A DNA stretch of 64,000 nucleotides from Sphingobacterium mizutaii (GCF_900187125.1 NZ_LT906468.1:62001-126000), one strand, 5' to 3'; shown: positions 51,785 to 61,196, numbered from the stretch's first letter. Notes: a model not told the origin generated them from the letters alone. Numbers and translations: made by a program.

Positions 51785-54202
51785 ATGAAAACATCATATC
51801 TACTTGCTCTGCTCGGAGCGACTACGATCTACACTGCCGCAAATGCTCAAACGACTGTAAAAGGGAAAGTTAGTAGCAATAACAATGAATCGATCTCTGG
51901 ACTGAACATCAAGGTCAAGGATAAAGTGACCATGTCGGATGCGGATGGATACTTTGAATTGTATGTGCCTTTTTCTGGAAGCTTCAACGTGGAGGTCTCT
52001 GGTGTGGGCTATGTCAAGGAATCTGTATTCATTAATCCCAAGGAAGCCAACACGAATTTAGGAACCATTGTCATCAAACCAGCTAATCACCATATCCAAG
52101 AGGTGGAAGTAACGGGATATAATTCCCTAAATGATAAAGTACTGAATGTTGGTAAAGCAGGAATCCTTGATCGTGACCTACCGCAGGCGGTTCAGATTGT
52201 CAATGCACAAGTGATCGAAGACCAGCAAATCAATAGATTGAGCGATGCCCTAAAGAATGCCAATGGGGTAGCAATGGGGGCTAACCGTGGTGGTGTGAAT
52301 GAGAATTTCTTTGCTCGTGGTTATAGCCTTGGGTCCAATAATATTTTTAAGAACGGTGCTCGTACGAATAATGGCGGATCTATAGAAGCAAGTACTTTGG
52401 AATCGGTTGAGATTTTGAAAGGAAGTGCTGCGATCTTGTATGGTGGGGTTACTGGGGGTGCAGTAGTCAACTTGGTTACCAAGAAGCCAAAATTTGAATA
52501 TGGGGGTGAGGTTTCCATGCGTATGGGCAGTTACAACCAATACAAACCTATTGTAGATGTGTATGGTCCGATCTCTAAAAAATTAGCCTTTAGGGTTGTG
52601 GGAACAGGTGAATATGCTGAAAGTTATAGGGACTATGTAGAGAGTAAGCGGTACTATATTAATCCTTCCTTATTATATAAAATGTCGGAGAAATCCAGCT
52701 TGAACTTTATGTTTGATTACTTGAAGTCTGATAATACGCCTGATTTTGGGATAGGATCGGTAGACGGCAAAATCAACAAAGAGGTTGGTAGAAACACTTT
52801 TATCAATACGCCATGGGCATTTAATAAAACGAATTCTTCGAATGGACAGATCAATTTTGAACATGTTTTTTCAGACAACTGGAACTTGCAGGCCATAGCG
52901 AGTTACCAACAATATGGTCGTGATTATTACGGCTCTGAACGTATCCAAGCCAAAGCAACTGGTATGGCAGCTCGTGCTCTAAACAGGACTGAGCAAGATG
53001 AACTAAGTTTCAATCAGCAATTGAATGTGAAAGGGAATGTTCAGACAGGAGCTATCAAACATCAGATTTTGGTTGGTGCTGATGCTGATCAATCCAATAC
53101 CAAAAATTATGCTTTTAATATTTATGGCGCAGGATTGGACAACAAACCTAGCACGGCTTATGACAGCATAAATGTTTTTAATCCATATACTGCAATGATG
53201 CGTTCTGATATGCCTGGTGTTGATCTGAAAACAAGAACTACAACTGATATCAATCGTTATGGAATCTTCGCACAAGACCTGATTTCATTGACTAAGGAGT
53301 TCAAAATCCTTGCGGGGATCCGTTATACTTATCAAAAAACCAAAAATGCAGAGGTTTATGACTATGCAACTGGCGAAACTACAATAACCCCAAACAAAGG
53401 AAAAGATGGTGAAGATATGGGCAGTAAAGTGGATAAGGCTTGGTCACCGAAATTGGCATTGATCTATCAGCCAATCCCAACCATGAGCGTCTATGCTAGT
53501 TATGCCAATAACTTTACTTCCAATACAGGTTATGATGTGAACTTCCAACCAATGGGACCTTCATTGATCGATCAATATGAAGCTGGTATTAAGAATGATT
53601 TCTTCAATGGAAGGCTATCGGCTAATTTGACTTGGTACAGGATACAAAACAATAAATTTGCTCAAACCATCATTGAGGCCGACGGAACAGTAAAAGATCC
53701 TAACATGAAAGAGTTTACCGGTAAGACCGCTTCGGATGGCGTTGAACTCGACTTGACAGGGAAACTGGCTGAAGGTTTGAATGTTATGGCCGGATACAGC
53801 TACAACTTTATGCGCTATTTGGAAACCAATGATAATGGAAATGTGGAAGGTGTTCGCTTGGTTGGTACGACTGCACATTCTGCCAATGGTACTATATTCT
53901 ATACCCTTCAGAATGGAAGCTTGAGAGGATTGAAACTTGGTTTCTCAACTTTCTATACCGGTAAGAGAAATGCTGGCTGGAACAACACCAAGTTGAACGA
54001 AAAAGATGGTGTCAATAGATTGATCGCAGTTGATCCATTTACAACCTTTGATTTCTCAGCGGGATATACCTATAGAAACTGGAGCATTTTAGGAAAGGTT
54101 AGCAATATCGGAAATGCCTTTAACTATTATGTACATGAGAATTATAGTGTAAACCCTATTCCTCCAAGAAGTTTTACAGGGACATTGAGTTATAAGTTTT
54201 AA
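51785..54202 (+). CDS. TonB-dependent siderophore receptor
   Basis: The ATG at 51785 gives an 805-aa protein with a signal peptide (MKTSYLLALLGATTIYTAANAQ); the frame from 51749 is rejected. A CarboxypepD_reg-like domain (~24-100) precedes a plug (VLNVGKAGILDRDLPQAVQIVNAQVIEDQQINRLSDALKNANGV) and a FhuA-type barrel with ending IPPRSFTGTLSYKF. DLPQAV and the ferrichrome/siderophore receptor pattern support a siderophore-type substrate. It starts the iron island, facing an AraC regulator gene across a terminator. Confidence 0.9.
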   Translation: MKTSYLLALLGATTIYTAANAQTTVKGKVSSNNNESISGLNIKVKDKVTMSDADGYFELYVPFSGSFNVEVSGVGYVKESVFINPKEANTNLGTIVIKPANHHIQEVEVTGYNSLNDKVLNVGKAGILDRDLPQAVQIVNAQVIEDQQINRLSDALKNANGVAMGANRGGVNENFFARGYSLGSNNIFKNGARTNNGGSIEASTLESVEILKGSAAILYGGVTGGAVVNLVTKKPKFEYGGEVSMRMGSYNQYKPIVDVYGPISKKLAFRVVGTGEYAESYRDYVESKRYYINPSLLYKMSEKSSLNFMFDYLKSDNTPDFGIGSVDGKINKEVGRNTFINTPWAFNKTNSSNGQINFEHVFSDNWNLQAIASYQQYGRDYYGSERIQAKATGMAARALNRTEQDELSFNQQLNVKGNVQTGAIKHQILVGADADQSNTKNYAFNIYGAGLDNKPSTAYDSINVFNPYTAMMRSDMPGVDLKTRTTTDINRYGIFAQDLISLTKEFKILAGIRYTYQKTKNAEVYDYATGETTITPNKGKDGEDMGSKVDKAWSPKLALIYQPIPTMSVYASYANNFTSNTGYDVNFQPMGPSLIDQYEAGIKNDFFNGRLSANLTWYRIQNNKFAQTIIEADGTVKDPNMKEFTGKTASDGVELDLTGKLAEGLNVMAGYSYNFMRYLETNDNGNVEGVRLVGTTAHSANGTIFYTLQNGSLRGLKLGFSTFYTGKRNAGWNNTKLNEKDGVNRLIAVDPFTTFDFSAGYTYRNWSILGKVSNIGNAFNYYVHENYSVNPIPPRSFTGTLSYKF

Positions 54203-54220
54203 TAACACCTTATAAAAAGT

Positions 54221-54258
54221 AAAGCTGTTTACCATCTGGTAAACAGCTTTTTTATTTA
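54221..54258. terminator. Bidirectional terminator
   Basis: A perfect 13-bp stem AAAGCTGTTTACC (54221-54233) with GGTAAACAGCTTT (54238-54250), loop ATCT, then a T-rich tail. It ends the siderophore receptor and the convergent AraC gene. Confidence 0.92.
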
Positions 54259-54279
54259 ATAAAATAGATGGAGTAGTTC

Positions 54280-55224
54280 TTAGAATATAGGTAAGTTGCT
54301 CAACAGCTCTGGAAGGGCTTGAACGCCTTCATGAGCCACTAAAAAGGTGTATCGAAGGGAGTTAGGGATAATCCCGAAATACTTTTTAAAGGCTGTGGTG
54401 AAATGGGTGGAATGCTTATATCCTGTCATTCTTGCTACATCAGAAATTCGGTATTTACCCATCAAGATCAGCTTCTTCGCATGTTCCATTTTCATTTCAG
54501 TGATGTAGTTCATGATGGTCTTGCCATAGAACTGCTTGAAATGCTTCTTCAGGTATTGTTCATTGGTACCCACCGTTTTTGCCAATTCTGAAATGGTATG
54601 GTTTTTTGAAAGATCTTCATCAATTAGCTTTTTGGCCATTTGAATCTTTTCATAATGGTTTTTATTAGCAATAATTTCCTTGTTTTCATTTTCCACATAA
54701 AGACTCTCCACTTGATGGATAATGACTTCCAACAACAATGACTGGATCTTTAACTGATTGATATAAGAGTCTGCTTCATAAAGTTCGAAAATCTGTTGAA
54801 GGGAGAGTGCAATCCTACTATCTGCTTTGGTCAACAATCCATGCTGAAAGCGTTCTTGATCGGCAATGTACTTGTCATGGAAGACCAATAACTTATCACT
54901 CGGGATCAACATGAGGAGGATGCGATTGTCTAAGCAGATACTTTTTAAATCGAACAGGTCACCTTTGTTCATGTGGATCAACATATTGTCACCAGCCTGA
55001 AGTAGGTAGTTGTTTTGTTGGATTTGAATGCTACAGGTTGCAGAATCTTCAAGTAACAATAGATTTAAATACCCATCAATAGGAGAAATGAAACTGAATT
55101 TTTGTCTGCCTTTTAAAACAGTAAAGTACATTAATGTACCTAATTCCAGCATATTTGCTGAAATTCCGTTGGTTGTTTCAGGTAAAATTTCCGATTGCGT
55201 AGTATTTTTTTCTGATTGCGTCAT
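54280..55224 (-). CDS. AraC-family regulator, PchR/YbtA-like
   Basis: A 314-aa protein. The C-terminal double HTH (~205-300) has ISELAKTVGTNEQYLKKHFKQFYGKTIMNYITEMKMEHAKKLI and ISDVARMTGYKHSTHFTTAFKKYFGIIPNSLR, close in form to siderophore-responsive AraC regulators (PchR/YbtA). The N-terminal half (1-190) would bind a ligand. Placed between two TonB receptor genes and divergent from the second, it probably senses iron-siderophore and controls them. Its promoter overlaps the palindromic operators. Confidence 0.88.
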   Translation of the reverse strand: MTQSEKNTTQSEILPETTNGISANMLELGTLMYFTVLKGRQKFSFISPIDGYLNLLLLEDSATCSIQIQQNNYLLQAGDNMLIHMNKGDLFDLKSICLDNRILLMLIPSDKLLVFHDKYIADQERFQHGLLTKADSRIALSLQQIFELYEADSYINQLKIQSLLLEVIIHQVESLYVENENKEIIANKNHYEKIQMAKKLIDEDLSKNHTISELAKTVGTNEQYLKKHFKQFYGKTIMNYITEMKMEHAKKLILMGKYRISDVARMTGYKHSTHFTTAFKKYFGIIPNSLRYTFLVAHEGVQALPELLSNLPIF

Positions 55225-55231
55225 TTTGCTA

Positions 55232-55248
55232 TTTAGAATAATTCTACA
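55232..55248. promoter_or_regulatory. Candidate operator box 1 (TTTAGA-N5-TCTACA)
   Basis: TTTAGAATAATTCTACA; its core TAGAATAATTCTA (55234-55246) is a perfect 13-bp palindrome. It lies in the 89-bp gap between the AraC regulator and the receptor gene. Confidence 0.55.
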
Positions 55249-55264
55249 TTTGCAGCAGTATTTA

Positions 55265-55281
55265 TTTAGACTTGTTCTAAA
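55265..55281. promoter_or_regulatory. Candidate operator box 2 (TTTAGA-N5-TCTAAA)
   Basis: Arms TTTAGA (55265-55270) and TCTAAA (55276-55281) are perfect reverse complements, spacing 5 as in box 1. It overlaps a -7-like TAGACTTG (55267-55274), so binding here would block the receptor promoter. Confidence 0.5.
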
Positions 55282-55313
55282 GAAAGTCGAAGTTACTGTA
55301 TTAATCTGGAATA

Positions 55314-57737
55314 ATGAAACAATTTTACCTCAGCACTTTATTTTTATTTATCTGTTTTGTAGGATTTGCCCAAAATTCAACCATTACCGGTAAAGTCCAT
55401 TTGCTGGATGGGACACCTGTTTCAAAAGCTACGGTTAGAATTGAAGGAACTCCGATTGTTTGTGTTTCGGATGATGAGGGCTTATATAAACTGGATCAAG
55501 TTCCTTATGGTAAGCAAACGATTTTGGTGACCTCCATCGAAATAAAATCCAAAAGACTTCCTATAGAAGTTAATAAACCCAGCTATGATCTTCATATCCA
55601 TATTGATCCTCGAGGAGAAATAAGTCTTGATGAAGTGCGAGTGCAGGGCAATTCAGTGAAGAGAGAAATAGAGACCAAGGGGTTTGCAGTCAATGTAATT
55701 GAAACGAAGGAAGCTTCTACGAGAAATATCCAAACCAATGAACTGTTGGATCGCACCGTTGGGGTGAGAGTTCGCCAAAGCGGTGGGTTAGGTTCAGAAG
55801 TGCAGTATAATTTGAATGGAATGACGGGCAGATCGGTTGGTATTTTTATCGATGGAATCGAAATCTCAACTTATGGTTCTTCCTTTAATCTAAATAATAT
55901 TCCGCCTTCCATGATTGATCGTATTGAGGTGTATAAAGGGGTTCTTCCTGCGCATTTAACCGGCGATCTTCTTGGTGGAGCAATCAATATCGTGCTGAAA
56001 AAAGGGACTTCTAGCAATAACCTTTCTGCTTCGGTTTCTTATGGTTCCTTTAATACGACGCAATCGGATATCTCTGGACTTTATAGAAATTCAAAAACAG
56101 GATTTACAACTAGGGTTTCTGGAAGTTTCTTGAATTCAGACAATGACTATGAAATCTGGGGTAAATTCTCCAAATACATTGAACCCAATGGTGTTGTGCG
56201 TCGTAATTATAGAACCAAACGCTTCTTTGATGGCTATAGAGCTTTATCTGGAAGGTTTGAATTTGGATTTACTGATGTTAAATGGGCAGACGCTTTCTTC
56301 TTAGGGTATAATATATCTGATTCTCATAAAGAGATCCAGCATGGACAGACAATGGGGACTCCATATATGGGTAGAACATCGGATGCCACAGCTAATGTGT
56401 TGAGCTTGACCTATAATAAGAAGAACCTATTTGTTCCAGGCCTATCTTTAAATACCAACGCTGTCCATAGTTTTCGGAGCACCAATATCCTTGATACCAT
56501 TCCATGGGCTTATAATTGGGACGGACAGATTCGTCTTGATTTAAATGGAGATCCTATTCGTCGATTGGATGGGGCACAGCAGGGTAAGCCCGCGATGACG
56601 GATATTGATCGTCAAGTAACCAATATCAGGACTAACCTTAGTTATGATATCCTTTCTGGACATAGATTCTCTGTAAACCATGTGTTTTATACCGTGGATA
56701 GAAAAGACAAAAACTTATTGATAAAGGATGGTAATACCGGAATAAATAGTTCGAACGACCTCGCAAAGAATGTGGTTTCCTTTAATTATGAAGCTCAAAC
56801 TTTCAGCAATAAGTTGACAACAAACCTTTTTTATAAGATTTACCAACAATCTATTGCCAGTAAAACGTTTACCGGGGTGATAGAGAATGGCCAAACGAAG
56901 ATCGTGGAAAATGTTAATAAGGATAATCGTGTGAATTATGGTTATGGCTTAGCGGCATCTTACAAATTATTCAATCGTCTGATCCTATTGGCTTCTGGAG
57001 AAAGAGCAGTAAGGATGCCAGTTGATGTTGAGACCTTTGGAAGTCCGGAAGATAATGTGTTGGCAAATCCGGGTATCTCTCCTGAGATCAGTGATAACTA
57101 TAATGCAGGTTTTAGATTAGGTACCTATGATTTCGGTGATCATAGATTCTCAATTGGAACCAATGTTTTCTGGAGAAATACTAAAGACAGGATTATGCCA
57201 AGAGCCAATGAGTTGATCAACAGCCAAGAGATTGAGCTTACCCAATATATCAATCTGGGACTTTCACAATCCTTGGGATTTGAAGGAGAATTGACCTATG
57301 CGCATAAGGATAAATTAACTTTACTATTCAATTTTTCTAAATTCAATTCCTTATTCAAACAACAATTTGACCCTACTTCAGGTCAACAAATGACCTACTA
57401 TAACAAGCAGATTCCCAATGAACCTTTTTATACCATGAATGGAAATGTTCATTACCGATTAGATAATATAATTCAAAAATCCTCTCAATTAAACCTTTTC
57501 TACAATATTGGTTATGTAGCGCCTTTCAGCACTGTATGGCCAGAATCGGATTGGTTTGTAACACCGGCCCAATATGCGCAGAATCTAGGTGTGAGCTATG
57601 TTTTTCCTAGCAAGAAGATCATTCTGGCACTGGATGTCAAGAACGTGTTCAATGCTGAGCTTTATGATAATTTTGGCGTCCAGAAACCAGGAAGAGGGTT
57701 TTATTTAAAACTGAACTACTCAATTAACAATATATAA
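55314..57737 (+). CDS. TonB-dependent receptor (XusA-like)
   Basis: An 807-aa protein with a signal peptide (MKQFYLSTLFLFICFVGFAQ) and a CarboxypepD_reg domain (~22-95), plug with DEVRVQGNSVKREIETKGFAVNVIETKEAS...SMIDRIEVYKGVLPAHLTGDLLGGAINI, and a barrel ending in LKLNYSINNI. It is followed 21 bp later by a DUF4374 lipoprotein gene and then a PepSY gene. That gene trio is the arrangement of XusA, XusB and XusC, the xenosiderophore uptake system known in Bacteroides. The substrate is therefore likely a ferric siderophore; this is inference from gene order and families. Confidence 0.88.
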   Translation: MKQFYLSTLFLFICFVGFAQNSTITGKVHLLDGTPVSKATVRIEGTPIVCVSDDEGLYKLDQVPYGKQTILVTSIEIKSKRLPIEVNKPSYDLHIHIDPRGEISLDEVRVQGNSVKREIETKGFAVNVIETKEASTRNIQTNELLDRTVGVRVRQSGGLGSEVQYNLNGMTGRSVGIFIDGIEISTYGSSFNLNNIPPSMIDRIEVYKGVLPAHLTGDLLGGAINIVLKKGTSSNNLSASVSYGSFNTTQSDISGLYRNSKTGFTTRVSGSFLNSDNDYEIWGKFSKYIEPNGVVRRNYRTKRFFDGYRALSGRFEFGFTDVKWADAFFLGYNISDSHKEIQHGQTMGTPYMGRTSDATANVLSLTYNKKNLFVPGLSLNTNAVHSFRSTNILDTIPWAYNWDGQIRLDLNGDPIRRLDGAQQGKPAMTDIDRQVTNIRTNLSYDILSGHRFSVNHVFYTVDRKDKNLLIKDGNTGINSSNDLAKNVVSFNYEAQTFSNKLTTNLFYKIYQQSIASKTFTGVIENGQTKIVENVNKDNRVNYGYGLAASYKLFNRLILLASGERAVRMPVDVETFGSPEDNVLANPGISPEISDNYNAGFRLGTYDFGDHRFSIGTNVFWRNTKDRIMPRANELINSQEIELTQYINLGLSQSLGFEGELTYAHKDKLTLLFNFSKFNSLFKQQFDPTSGQQMTYYNKQIPNEPFYTMNGNVHYRLDNIIQKSSQLNLFYNIGYVAPFSTVWPESDWFVTPAQYAQNLGVSYVFPSKKIILALDVKNVFNAELYDNFGVQKPGRGFYLKLNYSINNI

Positions 57738-57758
57738 TTACTCTTAAAATTAATTACG

Positions 57759-59105
57759 ATGAAAACGAAGTTTTTAAAGTTTGCAATACTTGCTACAGGC
57801 TTAATTTTTACTAGTTGTACAAATGAAGTAGAGGGTCCGAAAGAAGGAACTGATGACGATATCCGTTGGATTACTGTTTCAGGAGCATTGATGGACGCGG
57901 AACCAGGTGATGGAAATGCTGGGACCATGGTATTCAGTATGAAGCCTGAAGAGGCAAAGAGTCCGGCTTTTGCGGTTGATGTATTTGCGAATGGACAGCA
58001 TGTGAAATCTTCCAGAACTGCACGTTTGCAGGCATCTGCCGATGGAAAGTATTTATACAATATCCAATATACAGGTGATGATGGAGGTAATTTCAATAAA
58101 TATAGAGTGCGTGGTGGAAAGAATTATATTTCTGAAGGACCAGAAGTAGAAACTGCAACTTATGTAAGTACGGCTCCACGTTGGTTAAAAGCAGCAGAAG
58201 GCGTTGGTGTTGCGGTTAGAGCAGCAGCGAATGATGTTGTACATGAAGGTGAAGCTCCAAACTTTGTCTATAAAGAAAGAACTGCAAAGACTGATGTGAT
58301 TACATTGGATTTAAATGATCCTAAGATTACTAAAACCACCAAATTCGATTTGAAATTAACTGCTGAAGAAGTTGCTGCTGGTTATTACGTAAGTCGTATC
58401 GATGTTCCAGTAATCAATAAAGCAGGAAATAAGGTATTTATCGGAGCAGCCGTTTCAAAACACAATACTTCAAAATTCACCCTTGGAACGGATGGGAAAC
58501 CAACTTGGGAAAATGATAGAAATGGACAAAAAAGCTGGGCAAAAACATTGGTTTTAGACTATCCTTCATTGACCAATCCTAAAATCCTTACCTCAAACAA
58601 AACTAGAGGAAATACTAATGGATATCGTAGTACCCTTCAATATGTTGGTACCGATGGACATATCTACCAAGCAACTTCAGGTGAAGCTGCAGGGACTGGT
58701 GGCTCAAAAATCCTGAGAATCGATGGTGCGAGCAATGAATATGATGCTTCTTTCGCTTTCAGTTTAGATCAAGCTCTTGGAGTGAAAGACTCTTACATCG
58801 AAACCTGGCGATATGTAGGTGATGGAATCGGCTACGTAGTGTACAATGTCGCAGGCAAGGGGGGATACATTGCTCGTATTGATCTAAAAAACAATACCGC
58901 TAAAAAATATACCATACCAAACCAAGATGAATTGAACTTCCGTCAGATCCAAAACATTGCATTGGATGGAGACGATGTGTTTATCGCCATCGCCCCAGTT
59001 GGTAAAGATGGAAACATCTATGTGTTCAACAGAAAATCAGGCGAGATGGCCGTAGGGGCCAAACTCGTGAATAAACCGGGTAATCAATATATCGGTGTTT
59101 ATTAA
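57759..59105 (+). CDS. DUF4374 lipoprotein (XusB-like)
   Basis: A 448-aa protein with lipobox FTSC (Cys20), then TNEVEG. The remainder is a beta-propeller-like DUF4374 sequence (RWITVSGALMDAEPGDGNAGTMVF, YNIQYTGDDGGNFNKYRV, TWENDRNGQKSW, YIETWRYVGDGIGYVVYNVAG). In Bacteroides XusB, a DUF4374 lipoprotein, binds ferric enterobactin at the cell surface. Sequence and gene order support the same role here. It lies 21 bp after the receptor gene and ends at a terminator. Confidence 0.85.
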   Translation: MKTKFLKFAILATGLIFTSCTNEVEGPKEGTDDDIRWITVSGALMDAEPGDGNAGTMVFSMKPEEAKSPAFAVDVFANGQHVKSSRTARLQASADGKYLYNIQYTGDDGGNFNKYRVRGGKNYISEGPEVETATYVSTAPRWLKAAEGVGVAVRAAANDVVHEGEAPNFVYKERTAKTDVITLDLNDPKITKTTKFDLKLTAEEVAAGYYVSRIDVPVINKAGNKVFIGAAVSKHNTSKFTLGTDGKPTWENDRNGQKSWAKTLVLDYPSLTNPKILTSNKTRGNTNGYRSTLQYVGTDGHIYQATSGEAAGTGGSKILRIDGASNEYDASFAFSLDQALGVKDSYIETWRYVGDGIGYVVYNVAGKGGYIARIDLKNNTAKKYTIPNQDELNFRQIQNIALDGDDVFIAIAPVGKDGNIYVFNRKSGEMAVGAKLVNKPGNQYIGVY

Positions 59106-59124
59106 CATATCAATAATATATCCT

Positions 59125-59160
59125 ATCAGGTGTGCAAAATCTTGCTCACCTGATTTTTTC
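59125..59160 (+). terminator. Hairpin terminator between the DUF4374 and PepSY genes
   Basis: ATCAGGTG (59125-59132) and CACCTGAT (59147-59154), with an inner GCAA/TTGC pair and a T run, form a clear intrinsic terminator inside the operon, 20 bp after the DUF4374 stop. Confidence 0.85.
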
Positions 59161-59183
59161 ATTAAAGTAGTATAAAGAGAAAA

Positions 59184-60566
59184 ATGAGTAAAAGAGTGCA
59201 AAAAAGAACAACATGGATGAAAGTAAGAAAGTTTTTCAACGACATCCATTTGTGGGGAGGATTGATTTCCGGAATCGTAGTTTTTATAGTTTGTATTACC
59301 GGAACTATCTACACCTACAATACTGAACTTAGGGCCTTGGCGATGCCCGAGTTTAATAAAGTGAAGGTTGAAGGAGAAAAGAAAAGTGCAGATCAATTGC
59401 TAACGGCAATTACAGCAGAGGTCAAGGGTAAAGTGGTGGGGGTAAAAGTGCCTTATGCAGATAATTCACCTACTTTCTTCATGTATAATAAAAAAGAAAA
59501 GGACGAAGAAGGGAATGAAAGAAAACCTGAGACAGCCAAAGCACAAGAAGGCCAAAAACCTGAAAGTACTAAAGAGTTAAAAGAAGAGAAGAATTCAGAG
59601 AAACCTCAAAAAGCAGAAGAAGCTAAATTGGCTGAAGAGAAAGGTCCTAAAAAAGCCGCCCCTGCTGGACCAGGTGGAGGTCGAGGACCTCGAGCCAATC
59701 AATTGGCAGTAAATCCATATACAGGGCAAATTATCGGCGATCCTTCGGATGTGAAAACCAAGACTGCAGAGTTTATGCAAAAGATGTTCAGTTTGCACCG
59801 TTGGTTATTATTGAATGAAATTGAAGAGCCAATCATTGAAGGCGTTGAAAACAGGAAGCTTGGTTCTTGGATTACTGGATCAGCAACATTATTGTTTTTG
59901 TTTGGCGTTATCACAGGAATTGTCATCTGGTTTCCTAATAAAATGAGAGCCTGGAAGAACGGGTTAAACATCCGTTGGTCAGCGAATTGGAAAAGGCTTA
60001 ATCATGATCTTCACAATACCTTGGGATTCTACAGCTGTATCATTCTGTTTTTGATGGCAGTTACCGGACCATTTTGGTCGTTTGATTGGTATCGTGCTGG
60101 ATGGCAAAAAACTTGGGGAACCTATAAATCTCCAGATGCTCCCAAAGAAGAGAAAGCTGCACTCCTATCTACATTGCCTGCGGATGGAAGAAAGCCGATG
60201 AGCATTGAAGAGACTATTTTAGCAGTCAATAAAGTGCTTCCTTATGAAGGCGATGTCACCATCAACTTTGCAAAAGATAGCGTTGGGACGGTTTCTATCA
60301 GTAAAAATAGAACAGGTTTCTTTGCTCCTTCAGCAGGAGATAGATTAACCTTGGATCAATACAGTGGAGAGGTGCTTGAGAGAGATGTTTTCCGCGAAAA
60401 ACCATTTAATCAAAGAGCCTCGGCTTCTATTAAGGCCTTGCATATCGGCGATATCTATGGTCCATTTACAAAATTGCTTTATTTTATTTCCTGTCTTATC
60501 GCAACCTCCTTGCCGGTAACAGGCGTGATGATCTGGATCAATAAAATGAAGAAAACGAAAAAGTAA
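59184..60566 (+). CDS. PepSY-domain inner membrane protein (XusC-like)
   Basis: A 460-aa protein with an N-terminal helix (~22-45, after FFNDIHLWGGLISGI), a periplasmic region, a helix at ~230-250, a third near 280-300 and a C-terminal helix (~430-452). PepSY features: NDIHLWGG (His22), FSLHRWLLL (His205), RLNHDLHNTLG, and IKALHIGD. These His residues are often linked with iron reduction or heme-type redox in PepSY proteins. The family member XusC helps iron release. A Lys/Glu/Pro/Gly-rich insert sits at ~103-172. Strong position support as the third gene of a Xus-like operon. Confidence 0.85.
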   Translation: MSKRVQKRTTWMKVRKFFNDIHLWGGLISGIVVFIVCITGTIYTYNTELRALAMPEFNKVKVEGEKKSADQLLTAITAEVKGKVVGVKVPYADNSPTFFMYNKKEKDEEGNERKPETAKAQEGQKPESTKELKEEKNSEKPQKAEEAKLAEEKGPKKAAPAGPGGGRGPRANQLAVNPYTGQIIGDPSDVKTKTAEFMQKMFSLHRWLLLNEIEEPIIEGVENRKLGSWITGSATLLFLFGVITGIVIWFPNKMRAWKNGLNIRWSANWKRLNHDLHNTLGFYSCIILFLMAVTGPFWSFDWYRAGWQKTWGTYKSPDAPKEEKAALLSTLPADGRKPMSIEETILAVNKVLPYEGDVTINFAKDSVGTVSISKNRTGFFAPSAGDRLTLDQYSGEVLERDVFREKPFNQRASASIKALHIGDIYGPFTKLLYFISCLIATSLPVTGVMIWINKMKKTKK

Positions 60567-60589
60567 TAGTACAATTTCTCTTTATATCG

Positions 60590-60625
60590 AATGGGTTTGG
60601 CTGTCATGGTCAAACCCATTTTTAT
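60590..60625 (+). terminator. Terminator of the Xus-like operon
   Basis: AATGGGTTTG (60590-60599) and CAAACCCATT (60611-60620) with a T run. Confidence 0.88.
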
Positions 60626-60627
60626 AT

Positions 60628-60662
60628 AAAAACAGCAATGCCCAGCTAAATAGCCGAGCATT
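60628..60662 (-). terminator. Terminator of the YvlD-like gene
   Basis: AATGCCCAGCT (60637-60647) and AGCCGAGCATT (60652-60662) pair on the minus transcript with two G-U pairs, followed by a T run. Confidence 0.75.
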
Positions 60663-60697
60663 CCGTTTGTTTTAAAATTAGCGGTTTTTTGAGTTAT

Positions 60698-61045
60698 TTA
60701 TTTGTTATCGCTGCCCATTCTACCGATCAACATTTCGATAATTGCCACGATGATGGCAAAGAAGAATGCTGGCCAAAAGCCTGCAACATCAAATTTCGAC
60801 CCCATGATCTTATCCGATAGCATAATCATCAAAACGGTGATGATAAATGAAACCAGACCAAAGGTTAACCAATTCAATGGGAATGTAAATAATCGTAGGA
60901 TTCCACCTACAATCGCATTCACCAATCCAATAACTAAACCCGTTAGGATAGCCCATCCAAAACCAGCAACAGTTACTCCAGGGATAATCCATGATGCGAT
61001 TGCAACTACTAAACCTGTAACTAAGAGACTAATTATGAACCTCAT
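60698..61045 (-). CDS. YvlD/phage-holin-family membrane protein
   Basis: A 115-aa protein with four transmembrane helices (about 3-22, 27-47, 55-76, 88-107). FIISLLVTGLVVAIASWIIPGVTVAGFGWAILTGLVIGLVNAIVG is the YvlD (Phage_holin_4_2) signature. Despite the family name it is a chromosomal membrane protein, and there is no prophage nearby. Function unknown; YvlD is linked to stress in Bacillus. Confidence 0.88.
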   Translation of the reverse strand: MRFIISLLVTGLVVAIASWIIPGVTVAGFGWAILTGLVIGLVNAIVGGILRLFTFPLNWLTFGLVSFIITVLMIMLSDKIMGSKFDVAGFWPAFFFAIIVAIIEMLIGRMGSDNK

Positions 61046-61196
61046 AACTTAAATAATTTGTGTAGTTAAAAATTGTTCAAAATTAATGCCAATAAAGCGG
61101 TTTATTCAATGGTTTTTTTAGGGGTAACAAAAATAATATTATGCTAACATAGAAAAATATATGTATATTCAACCAACAATTTTAAACATCAAGGTT

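Noticed and set aside
60698..61045. Phage holin family protein as sign of a prophage
   Set aside because: No phage structural, integrase or lysis genes are nearby; YvlD-type members are ordinary chromosomal proteins.
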